A program made the translations under genes and the position numbers. Of a DNA stretch of 64,000 nt, positions 12,561 to 23,900 are shown in pieces (position 1 is the first letter of the stretch; every line of letters begins with the position of its first letter). The notes below the pieces were generated by a model. The model made no database searches. It saw only the letters and a program-made list of their open reading frames with translations, and had not been told where the DNA came from. The stretch is taken from positions 16,435,001 through 16,499,000 of the forward strand of contig OX291547.1 of assembly GCA_946406115.1 (NCBI GenBank), in the 5' to 3' direction. The DNA is from Apoda limacodes (lineage: Eukaryota > Arthropoda > Insecta > Lepidoptera > Limacodidae).

Positions 12561-15500
12561 ATTTAAAGCTCAAAATACATAATAAATAATGCAATGCAAC
12601 CAACTTAATTGAACACTAAAATCTTCACAGTTAATGTAACTCATTTGACCATTAAAGAATGTTGCTTACAGAATTCTAAGTCTTGGCGTAACTTTACATA
12701 AGAGTCGTAGTGTAGATATAATCAAAATACGAGTTAAACTAGGCATTTTTTCTTTATTCCGACGTTTCAAAACTATCATATGAATACTTGTACTTAACCC
12801 AACACAAATACTAAATAAAAGTAAATGAACTAATTACGAGAGCTAGTCAAACGATTCTTGAATTATTTATTTATTTTATCATGTTACAGTTGTAAATTAT
12901 TTATATTTATATCCTGGGTCTCAATTACACAGAATCCTGAGACCAGGTTCCTGACAATTTTTGTCTAATATTAAAAAAAAAACACAAGAATTTTAACATT
13001 CAACAAAAATTAAGCAAGACTAAGCCTTCGTGTTATCAACTTACATATCAAAACGCTATAATTACTCATAATTTTAATTTATTTCGTAAAAAAATATCTC
13101 ACCAGGATTCTGTGAGCTTCACTGATTACGACGCCACTTTCCTTGCCAACTGCCGCGGGCTGACTAAACAACGCGCTAGGTGCGAACAGATAGATATAAT
13201 TCAATTGGCTTAACGGCGACATCGCACGGCAAATAGCCTATCGAATATTTGCTTATTTCACATTGTACAATCCTGTACTGTAAAATCCTGATATAAAATC
13301 GTGAGGACAAAATGCCAAACAAGATTTTATAAATATGTTTTGAGAAATTAAGTTAATATTTATTCTACCTAGCAAGAAAAAATTGTAAACATATCAATTT
13401 GGGTTTTAATTATGACCTTGATGTAGAAGTAAGTAAATCACGAACCACTTTGAACTAGAATTTGTTCGAGGGACACTTCAGGATTCTGAGAATTTTGCAC
13501 TTTGAACAGTAATTTCGTTCAGAAAATAATTGTAAATCTTTATTAATTTTAGTGACAAACTAGAAACAGTTCTAAATAAAAGTATGCAATGCAAATAAAT
13601 AAGTTAAAACAATATTTTTTATATATATTTGGCCGAGACGCAGAAAATTCCTTAGTTTGGAAAACTACCCATTTACACGCTTTCGCAGTCAGTGATGCTT
13701 GTAGTATTCAAAATAGGCAGCTCAAATCTAAAATCAGTCATGGTAAAAACCCCGTAAAAATGCCTTAAAATAGTGTCGTAGTAATCGTTAAAACAATTAT
13801 CAAATAAATTATTTATATCCAATTTAAAAATTCTTAGGCCGATGCCAGAAAAAGCTACTAATATTTGTTCATATATTTGAACGCTTCAATGTGCACTCGA
13901 AAACCGACACGGGATGGCAACTGCAATATTTGTTTTAACTTTGCACAAATGCTCATACATCCGCGCATACATCCAAAGATGACTTATACGTCTAGATACC
14001 GTGTTCGGGCACACAAAACGAGCCGATTCGAGTACCTGAATTTGAAGGTACTTGCCGTCATACGACATCATACGTAATTTGTGCGTCGACGCGAACTGTG
14101 CTCTCGCGTAAAATAATAAAAATGACGATTTGTGCAATAAACTATTCACAAGTTATTACACTAATCTGCTTGCTATATTTGAGATACAAACTAAGTTTTC
14201 AAAATAATTATTCGCAAAACAAACAGCAAATGTTTTTCTGTCTGTGTTGCCAAGTCTGTAGTTAATTTCCCATCCCAAGTTTAGTAAGGCGAATACTGAA
14301 ACGACAATACATATTTTTCACCATACGTCACTTACGTACATTACACTATTTCAGGGTGATATATTATTTATATATTGATGACTCCTGTGACACATTGTAT
14401 CTATAGAACATAAACCTTTATCCCGGACTTCTGCAATGTTAAAATAAAAAAAAACATAACAGTTAGATGCAAATATCAATAGAAAAAGTAGAACTTATCA
14501 TGTATTTTATGAACTACGAAATTTATTCATTACCGTATCTTAAAATACATAAATTATTTGAAAAAATATCTTTTCTTTACAACGAACTGTAACGTTAGCG
14601 TCACGTTTTGGACTCTTTATATAAAATTTCAACTTTAATTACCTAATACTAGGTACTTAGCAAGACGGTGTACGCACTCGCGCAATTGGGTGTGTAAAAT
14701 TATAGGGCGAGTGTAATATGCATTGTTTTTGTAATATTCTGAGACAATCAGTATAGAAGTTATTCATTTACAATGAAAGACTTATAAGGACTTCAGAAAA
14801 ACAAATATAATGTACTTGCAATGATATTTGTTTGATTTTCTTTTGGATAACTTATAAAATGTTATACTAAAATCTTTTAATTTTAGTGTAAATTGAGAAA
14901 ATTGTACAAATTCAAACAATAGCATTGTAATCCGATTCCTGCGGGCTGCTCTCACAATATCAGAAATATCGCTTTCACAAAAGAAATTTAGTAATTTTAA
15001 TATTTACGCATTGAATGTGCTCTTTGCTCTTTACGCGCGCATACTATCTATCTGTTGACTAAAAATTAATGCGCTCTATGTTAAATTTGGCGGCACTTAC
15101 AGTCCGCATTTAACGCATTAGCTGCACATGCTCTGGAGGTAGAACAGTGGATTTTCTTTAAAAATAGTGAACAGCTATTTTGTTTCTTGACATTTGGAGA
15201 AAAAAAAATATTTCAATGGCTCTGTGATGAGATAGCGATAAATCTTATCAAAAAAACACGGCTGTTGACATATGGCGCGACCTATGTATAACGAACACGG
15301 CACGCACGGATGCCATGGCAGAGAAGAACGGATTTTATTTTGTACACCCATCTATATTTTAACACTACAATATATAATATTTGGAACATACTTTAAGGTT
15401 CTAACATGCATTACATGGCCACGGTCAACAGATTTCTACCTTCGTATCAAAGGCTTACGTTTTATCTCAAAATAATGTGTCACCACGGGTCATCGAAAGT

Positions 15501-16385
15501 GATAATAAATTGTAGTACCGAATAAAAGTAAGAACTCCCCAATTCGAGGTAATCACTTTAAGGTTGGTAACACCAAAATTACGCACACAGATGTAAAAAT
15601 GATAGTCGCATTAGCTGATTTACACACGCATCGATAGGAAAATGACTCGCAACACTCCGTTTGTTGTTGTTTCGGACACGGTATCTAGACGTATAAGTCA
15701 TCTTTTCATACATCAGTATTGTATTGTAATTTTAAATTTAGCCTTCAAAATTACCAAAATTACGGTACCTAAGTTCAATTATTGTGAACAAAATAATAAC
15801 CTTTTATTAATTCGTAAAGTACATACCTACAACATAGAGTTCTAGAAATACGTGTAATACTCACAAACTTAGTTTTAATTAAAAGTACATGCCATTAACT
15901 TGTTTACAGTTGTGTGTGACAGTCATTAGTTGGGTGTTATGTGGTTTGTAAGTAGTTTTAGTATTATTTTTAGAGTTATATTATCTTGAGGCCAACATAC
16001 ATTACGCCTTCGTCTTTTTATTTGTATGAACCTTCTATCGGACATCGCTGGATAGTAAAAAAAAATATTGTATTTATTAAATAATAATAATAAAAACTAC
16101 GTGATAGATATTTCAGTGCACTGCGGTTCAGCAAATTTTGCGCTAGTTTTTAAACAAGAAAAATAATATACAATAAGACGAAGTAGGTATACATATTAAT
16201 AAAGTTGTGGTTTCGTTAGCAAGGAATAGTTATAATGTTTACGCACTCAATGGACCTACCGACTAGAAACGTGTTACCTTAGTATGTATTTAAAATATTT
16301 CAGTGTAGGTACAGCTTATATAACATGTCTTGTCTAAGAATCTATGTAGTCTTTGAAATAAAATGTGTGAGATAAAAGTTCTTAC

Positions 16386-16534
16386 CTAGGTTTTCCGCAC
16401 TGGCGTTGACGTCGTAGCGATGAGGCTTCGAGTGCGGCGCGGGAGAATGCAACGACGTGCTTTTATGTCTTCGGATCGTAGGCAGTCTCGACACAAAAGA
16501 CGCATTGTTCTTGAACGACGCACTCATCACACGA
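16386..16534 (-). CDS. KCNQ: KCNQ channel exon: cytoplasmic linker after helix A
   Basis: 149-bp exon encoding RVMSASFKNNASFVSRLPT, then IRRHKSTSLHSPAPHSKPH and RYDVNASAENL. The pattern SFKxNxSFVxRLPTxRRHKS followed some residues later by an ENL/DNL motif is a known block in the KCNQ proximal C-terminus. Acceptor tgttgacag; donor CTAG|GTAAGA. The leading T completes Ser (AG|T) from the helix A exon; it ends in phase 1. The block is Ser/Thr- and Arg-rich and probably disordered and phosphorylated (inference). No later exon could be placed with confidence, so helices B, C and D are missing from this window. Confidence 0.88.
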
Positions 16535-17519
16535 CTGTCAACAAATTCTAGTCACTTTCTGATATAAACCAGAGACAGGAAATTGTAAACTATGTAAAGT
16601 CAAAGAATTAATATAAGTACATTGCAACAAACTATCCTGGTTGGGTTGGGCAACTATAGTTTTAATTTTTGACACCACCGGGTCAGAAAAATTGTTGCAC
16701 TATACTTTAGTATAGAAGTAGCTTTATTTTATAAGGTTAGTAAGAAGCTGTTGCGGAAAATACGATGTACTACTATAACTTTTTCGCCTCAACTATTGTT
16801 AGTCCCTATACTACAAAGGCATAGGTCACTTCTGATCAGGGAGAAAACTTTGGCACACTGGCTAAGTGCGAATTAGAAGACGTTGGCCACTTGACCGTCA
16901 ACGTACCCTTTGAAATGGCCTAACGACTGCTGTCATATCACAACAGCCAGGACCGACGGCACGGAGGCTCGACACGAAACACGAAGCTCAGAAATATGTT
17001 CTACTGATTAAAAAGTTTGTTAGGGTCACAGCTTAAAAACTTCATAATAAATAGGCATTTTTATTATTTGTGTTTAAATACAAGATATTGTAAATAATAT
17101 ACATACATTTCAAATTCCTAACTACGTAGATTATCTTTGATTTGTTGTCCAAACAACAAGTAGTTGGGTACCTAATAAATAAGACATGTTTCGCAAGCTA
17201 GAAAGTCATTATTGACAACAATTTATTGTGTATGGTGTAACCAGAGAGAACAAATTCTACACAATGAACAATATATCATTTATTTAAAGTTTTACTATGA
17301 AAAGTCCAGCTTTATAGCTGACTGATGGTGATCTCAAATTTTACTCAAATATAAAATTATATAAAATTCAATCAATAAATAACCTATATTGTACATACAT
17401 TTTCACAGTCCACAAATGTACAAAATAACAATAAAACATTAAAAATTTAATAGAAGTACAAATAGCTTATAGCAACAAGTTACAAAGCTTTGTTTCTAAC
17501 TCTTTTCAATCATTATTAC
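16535..17519 (-). other. KCNQ intron between helix A exon and tail exon
   Basis: 985 bp bounded by GTAATA at the donor and ttgacag at the acceptor. AT-rich; I see no element or further exon in it. Confidence 0.8.
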
Positions 17520-17707
17520 CTAGTTTGCGGACTGGGCAGTGGAATTTGATGTATCTTCCACGTAGCCACACTCATAGAGTGTTCATCAGCTGCGTAGCAC
17601 CTCCACAGAGCCTGGATGAGCGTCGCCGCCGGCTGCCGTCTCCTGATCATATGTTTTTGCCGTTGCTGTTGTTGTACTTTGAGAGCAAATCCTGATCCAA
17701 GAATGCC
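17520..17707 (-). CDS. KCNQ: KCNQ channel exon: distal S6 and calmodulin-binding helix A
   Basis: 188-bp exon encoding [11 protein letters not shown] (end of S6, completing the PAG hinge), [31 protein letters not shown] and then [17 protein letters not shown]. The stretch [11 protein letters not shown] is the IQ-type calmodulin site of helix A, conserved across KCNQ channels; calmodulin binds it constitutively in characterised relatives. Acceptor tatatag; donor AG|GTAATA. It starts in phase 0 and ends with two bases (AG) that combine with T of the next exon to give Ser. The sequence here is closer to KCNQ1 (QRQKH, AWRCYAA style) than to KCNQ2. Confidence 0.97.
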
Positions 17708-17796
17708 CTATATACATAAATATACAGATTAGTCTTAAAATGCGTAAATTTAATTATAATAGAATGACAAATATAAATAGATAAAGTAAATCTCAC

Positions 17797-17907
17797 AGCG
17801 GGCAGAGCGAAGAACGATATTCCTAAGAGTGCACAGAATGATGCGATGAATTTCCCCTGCCAAGTTTGCGGCACCATATCGCCGTACCCCACGGTGCACA
17901 GCGTGAT
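17797..17907 (-). CDS. KCNQ: KCNQ channel exon: selectivity filter and S6
   Basis: 111-bp exon (37 codons, phase 0 both ends) with the K+ selectivity filter: [19 protein letters not shown], then [18 protein letters not shown] (S6). TVGYGD lines the pore. The residues just outside the filter are Met-Val rather than the Lys-Tyr of KCNQ2, so the external TEA-binding Tyr is absent. Acceptor attgtgtcag; donor GCT|GTGAGA. Separated from the next exon by an 89-bp intron, the shortest in the gene. The open frame reads on into that intron, so a naive ORF call overextends it. Confidence 0.98.
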
Positions 17908-18577
17908 CTGACACAATACAAATATACTATATTTTTATATAAATATTCAGAGTAATAGTTACACGAAAACGTGAATTGTGCCTACTCGATCTGTTCACAT
18001 TAATGTTGGTAAACATATATAAGCTTTCTTAGATGTTTTAGCAGCTATAGATACTTTATAGGACACTTTCCTTATAAATGACACAATTAAATAAATATTT
18101 TTTGAAAGAAAACTTCCATAAATTATAAATTACTGCACTATGTGTTTTTTTTTAATGTGCAAGCTTTCAATCGCTCCTAATAAATTATAATAATAATAAT
18201 ATTTTTGGACATATCAAACAGAGCCATCTGGTCCCAAACGAAGCAAAGCTTGTATTAGGAAAACCAGACAACAAATACAAATACTTATATGTATTTTTTT
18301 TAAATACGTACATATGATACATACATACGCCCAGACTCAAGACAAACACAAATGTTATCACATAAATGTTTGTCCAGTGCGATAATCGAACCCACACCCT
18401 CTGCACAGATGCCGGTGTACCAACGAGGCTGCGGGGAGTCATTAATTTGAAATCATTGAATTGAAACTAAAAGATTAAAAAATAGAAAAGTTATAATGAT
18501 ATGACAAACTGATGATTCTCACAACGAAACCCTTAGATTAATCATTCCCTTAGATTAAATATCATATAGGTACTCAC
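17908..18577 (-). other. KCNQ intron between S5 exon and filter exon
   Basis: 670-bp intron (donor GTGAGT, acceptor attgtgtcag) splitting the pore loop between WWGV and [10 protein letters not shown]. It contains a tRNA-derived SINE copy in reverse orientation at about 18204-18438; the rest is AT-rich and featureless. Confidence 0.9.
18204..18438 (-). mobile_element. tRNA-derived SINE
   Basis: The minus strand starts GCCTCGTTGGTACACCGGC, resembling a pol III A box, and has GGGTTCGATTATCGC, a B-box match, about 30 bases later, then a non-tRNA body. A plus-strand copy with a related head (GGGTTTGATTCCCG) lies at 24209-24420. The head is too diverged to be a functional tRNA gene. Confidence 0.7.
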
Positions 18578-18706
18578 CACTCCCCACCATAATGCTTCGG
18601 CGAAATTCTTGAATTTGGTATCGGCGACGTCTTTTTCTGCTAAGTAAACTAAGAATGATGCAAATATCAGTCCAAGGAACCCTATGTACAGTGTGGTGAT
18701 CAGTTC
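18578..18706 (-). CDS. KCNQ: KCNQ channel exon: S5 and pore turret
   Basis: 129-bp exon (43 codons, phase 0 at both ends) encoding [15 protein letters not shown] and [12 protein letters not shown] (S5), a turret ADTKFKNF, and AEALWWGV, the start of the pore helix. Acceptor is tttctttgcag; donor is GTG|GTGAGT. Known KCNQ openers of the retigabine class bind a Trp in S5 in KCNQ2-5; at the aligned position this protein has Leu (TTLYIGF), as in KCNQ1. The WWG motif is a conserved KCNQ pore-helix signature. Confidence 0.97.
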
Positions 18707-19191
18707 CTGCAAAGAAAACCCTAATTTAATATGTGCGTACAATCAAACCATTTATTTATCAACAAGGAAGTAGTAATACCAATAAGTAACAATTTTATCA
18801 TGCAATATCTGCGTTTGAGCATCTTCACGGCTTAAGAGACTACGATTAATGGCGCCTATAGCAGCATGCTTCATACAAATTAGTTTCCCACTTCTTTTTA
18901 ACACTTACTATAGTTAAACACCATGAAATTTTGATGACTTATTTTAGGAAAAAATATCTAGGTCAGCAGTGTTCCAGTTTTCTATTAAATTGTGTAGTTT
19001 AAAGAATATTCAGGATTTTAGTTTTCTTACAAGTGGTCCCTTATATATTTAAACTAAAAATCAAAACACTAGGATTTTGGAAAACCACAGACACAGATAT
19101 TTGGCGTGGGATCACGTCTTCAAAATTTTACAGTGTTTGATCAGTTAAGGTCAAAAACAAGTGAGAGATTCGTTGAGTGCGCTGCAAGGCA

Positions 19192-19228
19192 CCACGAATC
19201 GAAGATCATTGTGATCTTCGATTCGTGG
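19192..19228. repeat. Perfect 17-bp hairpin with 3-nt loop
   Basis: CCACGAATCGAAGATCA, then TTG, then TGATCTTCGATTCGTGG. Pairing is perfect over 17 bp and stops abruptly outside. No flanking inverted repeat or ORF. Confidence 0.9.
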
Positions 19229-19807
19229 TCATCATCAACAGCTAGAAAATCTAAAATCACAAATGCAGTAGGGGATAACTAGTAGCTGAATTCACACCCA
19301 CATCGTAATATGGAGACAACCACTTTTTATTCACCACATTAGTCCTCCGTGACAGGTGGTGTGCCCATCATTTAAGTTAGAGCAAACTCTGCAAAGTAGT
19401 GCAGTAAAAGATCAGGGACGAAATAATATAACCTATTTATACCTACCCTCTTTGCCATTTCTTAAAAAACTATATAAGCAGTAGATACGTCAGGAGGAAA
19501 GTAAGTAAACATAAAATAAACACTAATTAGGAAATAAATATGTAAAAAAGTATAAGTAAGCAACCCGCCCACCCGGTTATAAAGGGCACAATGGATAATG
19601 ACAGCTTAAAACTTCGAGAGTTGTTTAGAATAATTTACAATTAAAATTATGCAGTTCCAGAGATAATCCACTGAATCCCAAAGAATCTACATTTAATACC
19701 ATTAAAGGTCATGAATCAGAGATTAAATTTATACCCATACCTATATAATAAATTCAAAATTTACAGACAGACCCAGGGAGTTCAATGCGAAAAAGATTAG
19801 AGTATTC

Positions 19808-19927
19808 GGGTCTCGCGTTTCCGGGGCAAAATGTATGAAGGTACATCTCAGTTCACAAGTCCTGTTTACTACGTCTCGAGAGGTGAGATATACTTCCATA
19901 CATTGTGTGCCCGATAACGCGAGACCC
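19808..19927. mobile_element. Short fold-back element, diverged sibling of the 23.9-kb hairpin
   Basis: GGGTCTCGCGTTTCCGGGGC at the left pairs with GATAACGCGAGACCC at the right; an inner pair (ATGTATGAAGGTACATCTCA against GAGATATACTTCCATACAT) extends it. The inner half resembles the centre of the 23901-24063 hairpin. Confidence 0.65.
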
Positions 19928-20201
19928 CAGTCCTCCAGACTTTTTCACAATAACCCCTATTTAACTACGAGCATCGTCTACTTACCCATACTGATTATAA
20001 AAAAAGCAACCGTGGCTTAACAGAAAACTCAATATTGAAAAAGGGCAAAAAAGTGTGTGCGTTTTGATTAAAGTTATTCCCCCAACTCTTTAACGATCTG
20101 CTGAAAACAAATTTTTGAATATACATGTATCTTTAGGGACGTTTAGTGTTTGTATCGCAACCATTTCGGTTGCAGGTTATTAAGACAAATTCGGTGTTAC
20201 A

Positions 20202-20511
20202 TCCTACTTCCTACTAATATTATAAATGCGAAAGTTTGAATGTTTGTTACTGAATCACACATCCACCACGGATCGGGGTGAAACTTAGCACACATATAGG
20301 TTAGGGTCTTGGAATATGACATAGGCTACTCTTTATCCCGGAAAATTCAAAAGTTCCCGCGGAAGTAACTAATTGAATTAACTTATTAAACGAAATATAG
20401 CTGCAGACATAGTTTGCGAAACAAACTTCTTTAGTATAATCAAGGAGTTGCCGTAAGAATTCTACGCCGATTACCAAATTTAGATCGGGCGGAGCCGCTG
20501 GCAAAATCTAG
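20202..20511 (+). mobile_element. Helitron-like non-autonomous element, copy 1
   Basis: Begins TCCTACTTCCTACTAATATT after an A and ends GCCGCTGGCAAAAT-CTAG. TC at the 5' end and CTAG at the 3' end fit Helitron termini. The body shares ATAAATGCGAAAGT, GATCGGGGTGAAACTT, CACATATAGGTTAGG and CTTTATCCCG with the copy at 21.07 kb. There are no coding sequences. The downstream base is C rather than T because a LINE fragment abuts the 3' end. Confidence 0.75.
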
Positions 20512-20976
20512 CAGTCACTATGGGAGTAACTCAGGGCTCAATTTTAGGTCCTTTTCTATTTCTTATTCACATTAATGATCTCCCATATAATGTAAAAAAC
20601 CATGACATTGTCTTATTTGCTGATGACACCTCTTTGCTTTTTAAAGTTAAGAGAAGACAGACATATTATAATGAATTAAATAATGCCCTTTCTAAAATTG
20701 TAAATTGGTTTAACGCTAATAATTTGTTACTTAATGAAAAAAAAACCAAATGTGTTAAATTTACATTACCAAATGTTAGTCAAAGTATAAATATTAATGG
20801 CGAGCAATTAGAACTTGTTAATTCAACAGTCTTTCTTGGCATAACGCTGGACTCCAAACTTCAATGGGGTCCTCATATTCAGATAAGATTTTATAACTTT
20901 GACGTTTCAAAAGTGATTGTAAAATCCTTATTTGAATAAACCATTTTGACTTTGACTTTGACTTTGACTTTGACTT
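20512..20976 (+). pseudogene. 5'-truncated LINE with RT fragment and (TTTGAC)n tail
   Basis: Plus-strand frame of 139 codons: GVTQGSILGPFLFLIHINDL, LFADDTSLLFKVKRR (FADD intact), then VFLGITLDSKLQWG. The frame then jumps, with no visible join, to a short 3' end FYNFDVSKVIVKSLFE and stop, directly followed by five TTTGAC repeats (20942-20976). Thus both the 5' part and an internal part (thumb/connection) are missing. It starts exactly at the 3' end of the Helitron-like copy. Typical of a truncated CR1/jockey-type insertion. Confidence 0.85.
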
Positions 20977-21070
20977 AGTATTTAAATAATTAAGGTACCT
21001 ATTCTGATAATCATAACCTACTCGTATGCGTATCGTTATCTAATAGTATACCTACTAATTTTTTTTATAA

Positions 21071-21377
21071 TCCTTCTTCCTACTAATATTATAAATGTGA
21101 AAGTATGTATGTCTGGATGGATGTTTGTTGCTCAATCATGCTTCAACCACTGGACGGATCGGGATGAAACTTGGCATACACATAGGTTAGGTCCTGGAAT
21201 AGCATATAGGCTACTTTATCCCGAAGAATTCAAAAGTGTCTGCAGGAATAACTATAACAGAGTTTAACGAACTATAGCTACACCTATAGCTTGCTATAGC
21301 AAACTTCATTAATATAATTAAGGAGTTTCAAGCCGATAACCGAATTTAGGGCGGGCGAAGCCGCTGGCAAAGTCTAG
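21071..21377 (+). mobile_element. Helitron-like non-autonomous element, copy 2
   Basis: 307 bp from TCCTTCTTCCTACTAATATT to GGCAAAGT-CTAG, inserted between A (21070) and T (21378), exactly the Helitron target preference. Same orientation as copy 1, about 560 bp away, clearly alignable along its length. Confidence 0.8.
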
Positions 21378-23008
21378 TGGTATAATAAATAGATAGACAA
21401 TATACCCTTTTAATACTCGTAGGCATATAAACCCATGTATCTTACGCGTAGGTACCTTATCTTTTTCTACAAAGAATTCAAAACAGGAAACTCTAAAGTA
21501 AGTCAGTTGATATATTTATAGGCTATCAACCAGAGTAGCGAAGATACCTACATAATAGTCCTCTAAAGCCTCGAGCTAATACAGCTAAAGTTTGCAATAA
21601 AACTGCTAACTGAATTTTACATTACCTGCAATCTGCAGCCGCTTCAATATTAAAGCCAACATTTTCCTTTACAAATTCGAAAGAAGTGAATTTAATTTTG
21701 AGAGCAAATGAAGATAGTAACTTTAGTTTATTATGATTCCAATGTTGCTTCGCTGGAATAATTCAGCTGCATCGTGGTTGAAGTTAGACATTGGCTTTGT
21801 TTGCCTGTTCATTGTTCTGAAATGGGATGAGGTTATTCAATACTGCTGTTCTGTACAACTATTTAGTTTCACTGGAACATACTGCGACGTAGGTACCTAC
21901 TCTAAGCCAGTGTAGCACCATTCACTACAAATAATTCATGCATTTAAGAAAAACGTCTAAATGCATTTCGTACACGGTTCTAGTTGTATGAGAATTATTG
22001 CGAATATCTGAAAAACTTTGGATAGGGACCAGATTTTGCTCAAAACAATTTTTTTAAAACTAAATCTCTGTATTGTGATTTTTTAGGATAAATACGTGGT
22101 TAAAATACAGATCCCGCCTGCTTATTAGTTAAATATTAGGTATGATTTAGGTACACTTGTCTATTTCTTTTTAGTTCTTAATGTTTTTGCAGTCGGATTT
22201 ATTTACTTATTTAATAATATATTTTCATTATAAATAGCGATTGGTGGGAGGAAAGACACCTGACCTGGCACAAGAATATTAAATCTTAACAATCTACAAA
22301 TAGACTACAATAATGTGTCACACAATAACACATAAGAATCTTATATCACTCATTATCAAAAAAAACCCTTTTAAAATAAAAATGTTAAGCAAGTTTTGTC
22401 ATTAAAGTAGATACATTTATGATTGTAAGTTTAAATTTTATACATTACCTACTGCAAAACGTATTGTATAATTCAGTGGTGTGATAGCCGGCGCATTGTA
22501 CCTACACCTAGTTACGAAACCCAGTCGATAAGGTATGCTTATGTATCTGTATCTTGGGCGGACTGTGGTGGTCGGAGGAAATTGCGGTAAACCCGCTGTG
22601 CTTACTCAGCAACTTGCACAACACCCAGTTAACTAGCTTTAACGAGAAACTACTCACTAGAGGCATCGCAGTTAATCATTCTGTCGTTTTTATTATCGAA
22701 GTGTCCAACCTCTAAGTACCTGCTTGCCTATTTCATTTTGTTATCCTTTTTATATTAAGTTATTTTCTTGTTATTTTTGTTATAATAGCTATTTGTGATA
22801 GTGTCGCTTTGAACTGTTACTGCTAACTTGGTCATAAATTATGATATTAGATAGAAAAGAAACAGAAGTGTTTTATAACAGACACATCATTAGCACACAA
22901 CACATTAATAAATTGCTCGATCGAGTACCTATCTAGCTCAGATGAGTGTCGGTTAGGGTAAGTACCTACTAAGGGTAAGAACAATAAAAGAGTAGAAGTA
23001 AGTATTAT

Positions 23009-23242
23009 ATATACTAATACTATTATAAATATGCGAAAGTGAGATTGTTTGTTTGTTTGTTTCTTTACGTCGCAAAGGAGCATCCAATTGAGCTGAAATT
23101 TTGCACAGGGATTGTTGAAGAGACGGTGAAGGAAACAGTTAATTTATATATATATAATAAAAGGTTTTCGCAGGAATAACTGTAACCGAATTCTACGTGG
23201 ACGAACTATTGCTACAGATAAAGCTCGCTATATAATCAGATA
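23009..23242 (+). mobile_element. Helitron-like element, 3'-truncated
   Basis: Starts ATACTAATACTATTATAAAT-ATGCGAAAGT, followed by a GTTT microsatellite, a GAGCTGAAATTTTGCACAGG block and an ending GGACGAACTATTGC. Same general organisation as copies at 20.2 and 21.1 kb but a diverged subfamily without the CTAG end. Confidence 0.55.
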
Positions 23243-23900
23243 ATAATATCCTTTTAAATTCATTGTAGACAAGGATATTTTTCCAGTGGGAAAAAATATT
23301 ATATTTTATCTAAACTAACTATAAGTATGACTAATTTTTAAGATTTTATAATAAATGGAATATAAAGACAAAAATCCATCCCAATCAGATAATTATCCTT
23401 CACAATTAATTGTAAAAACAATTCCAGTTTGAAAATACACTTTTTTCCATCTCAAATGAAATCTTTCGTTACGAATAACTGTCTTAATTAAAAGAATTTT
23501 ATTTATGAATGGAATGTGATGACGAAAATCCTTCCAAATCAGATAATATCCTACAAAAGTGAGTGTAAACACAAAACACACCGATCAAAGAAATTAAGAT
23601 ACAAGTTAGTGCAAATGCCAATAAAAAGTATTTCAAATATATCTATTTACAGGATATATGTATATCCAAAAAAATAAAGCAAGTTTTAGTTTTTTGTTCA
23701 TCCTGGAAATAACATTCTAAGTATTTTTTTTATAGAACTTGGTACCCATTGAGATTTGTGGTTAGAAAGATCACAAATCAAACAATCACAAATTAACGCT
23801 AGAGATAATAAACAGAGGTCGGAATAAGGAAGAGTGATTTATGTACTCGCAACCAAAATGTTAATATAAACACAGACATATTCGAAATTTTCTGAATACA

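Larger units (their letters stand above)
1..16385 (-). other. Downstream intron or 3' flank of KCNQ; no confident gene
   Basis: The last exon found ends at a donor in phase 1, so at least one more coding exon must follow, either in this 16.4 kb or beyond the left edge. I searched the minus strand for the helix B/tetramerisation signature (a basic KxxVARRKFKE-like block followed by PYDVKDVIEQY) and did not see it. What is seen: degraded transposable elements (listed separately), low-complexity AT-rich DNA (for example 5.4-7.3 kb, 8.2-8.7 kb, 12.6-13.1 kb and 13.2-13.8 kb) and no other recognisable gene. 2.0-3.1 kb, 7.3-8.1 kb and 13.8-16.3 kb hold only short frames without homology I recognise. 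Confidence 0.6.

Noticed and set aside
18362..18425. tRNA gene suggested by A- and B-box-like motifs
   Set aside because: No cloverleaf can be drawn and the motif continues into a SINE body; it is a retroposed derivative.
18185..18442. 85-codon minus-strand ORF
   Set aside because: It translates a tRNA-derived SINE.
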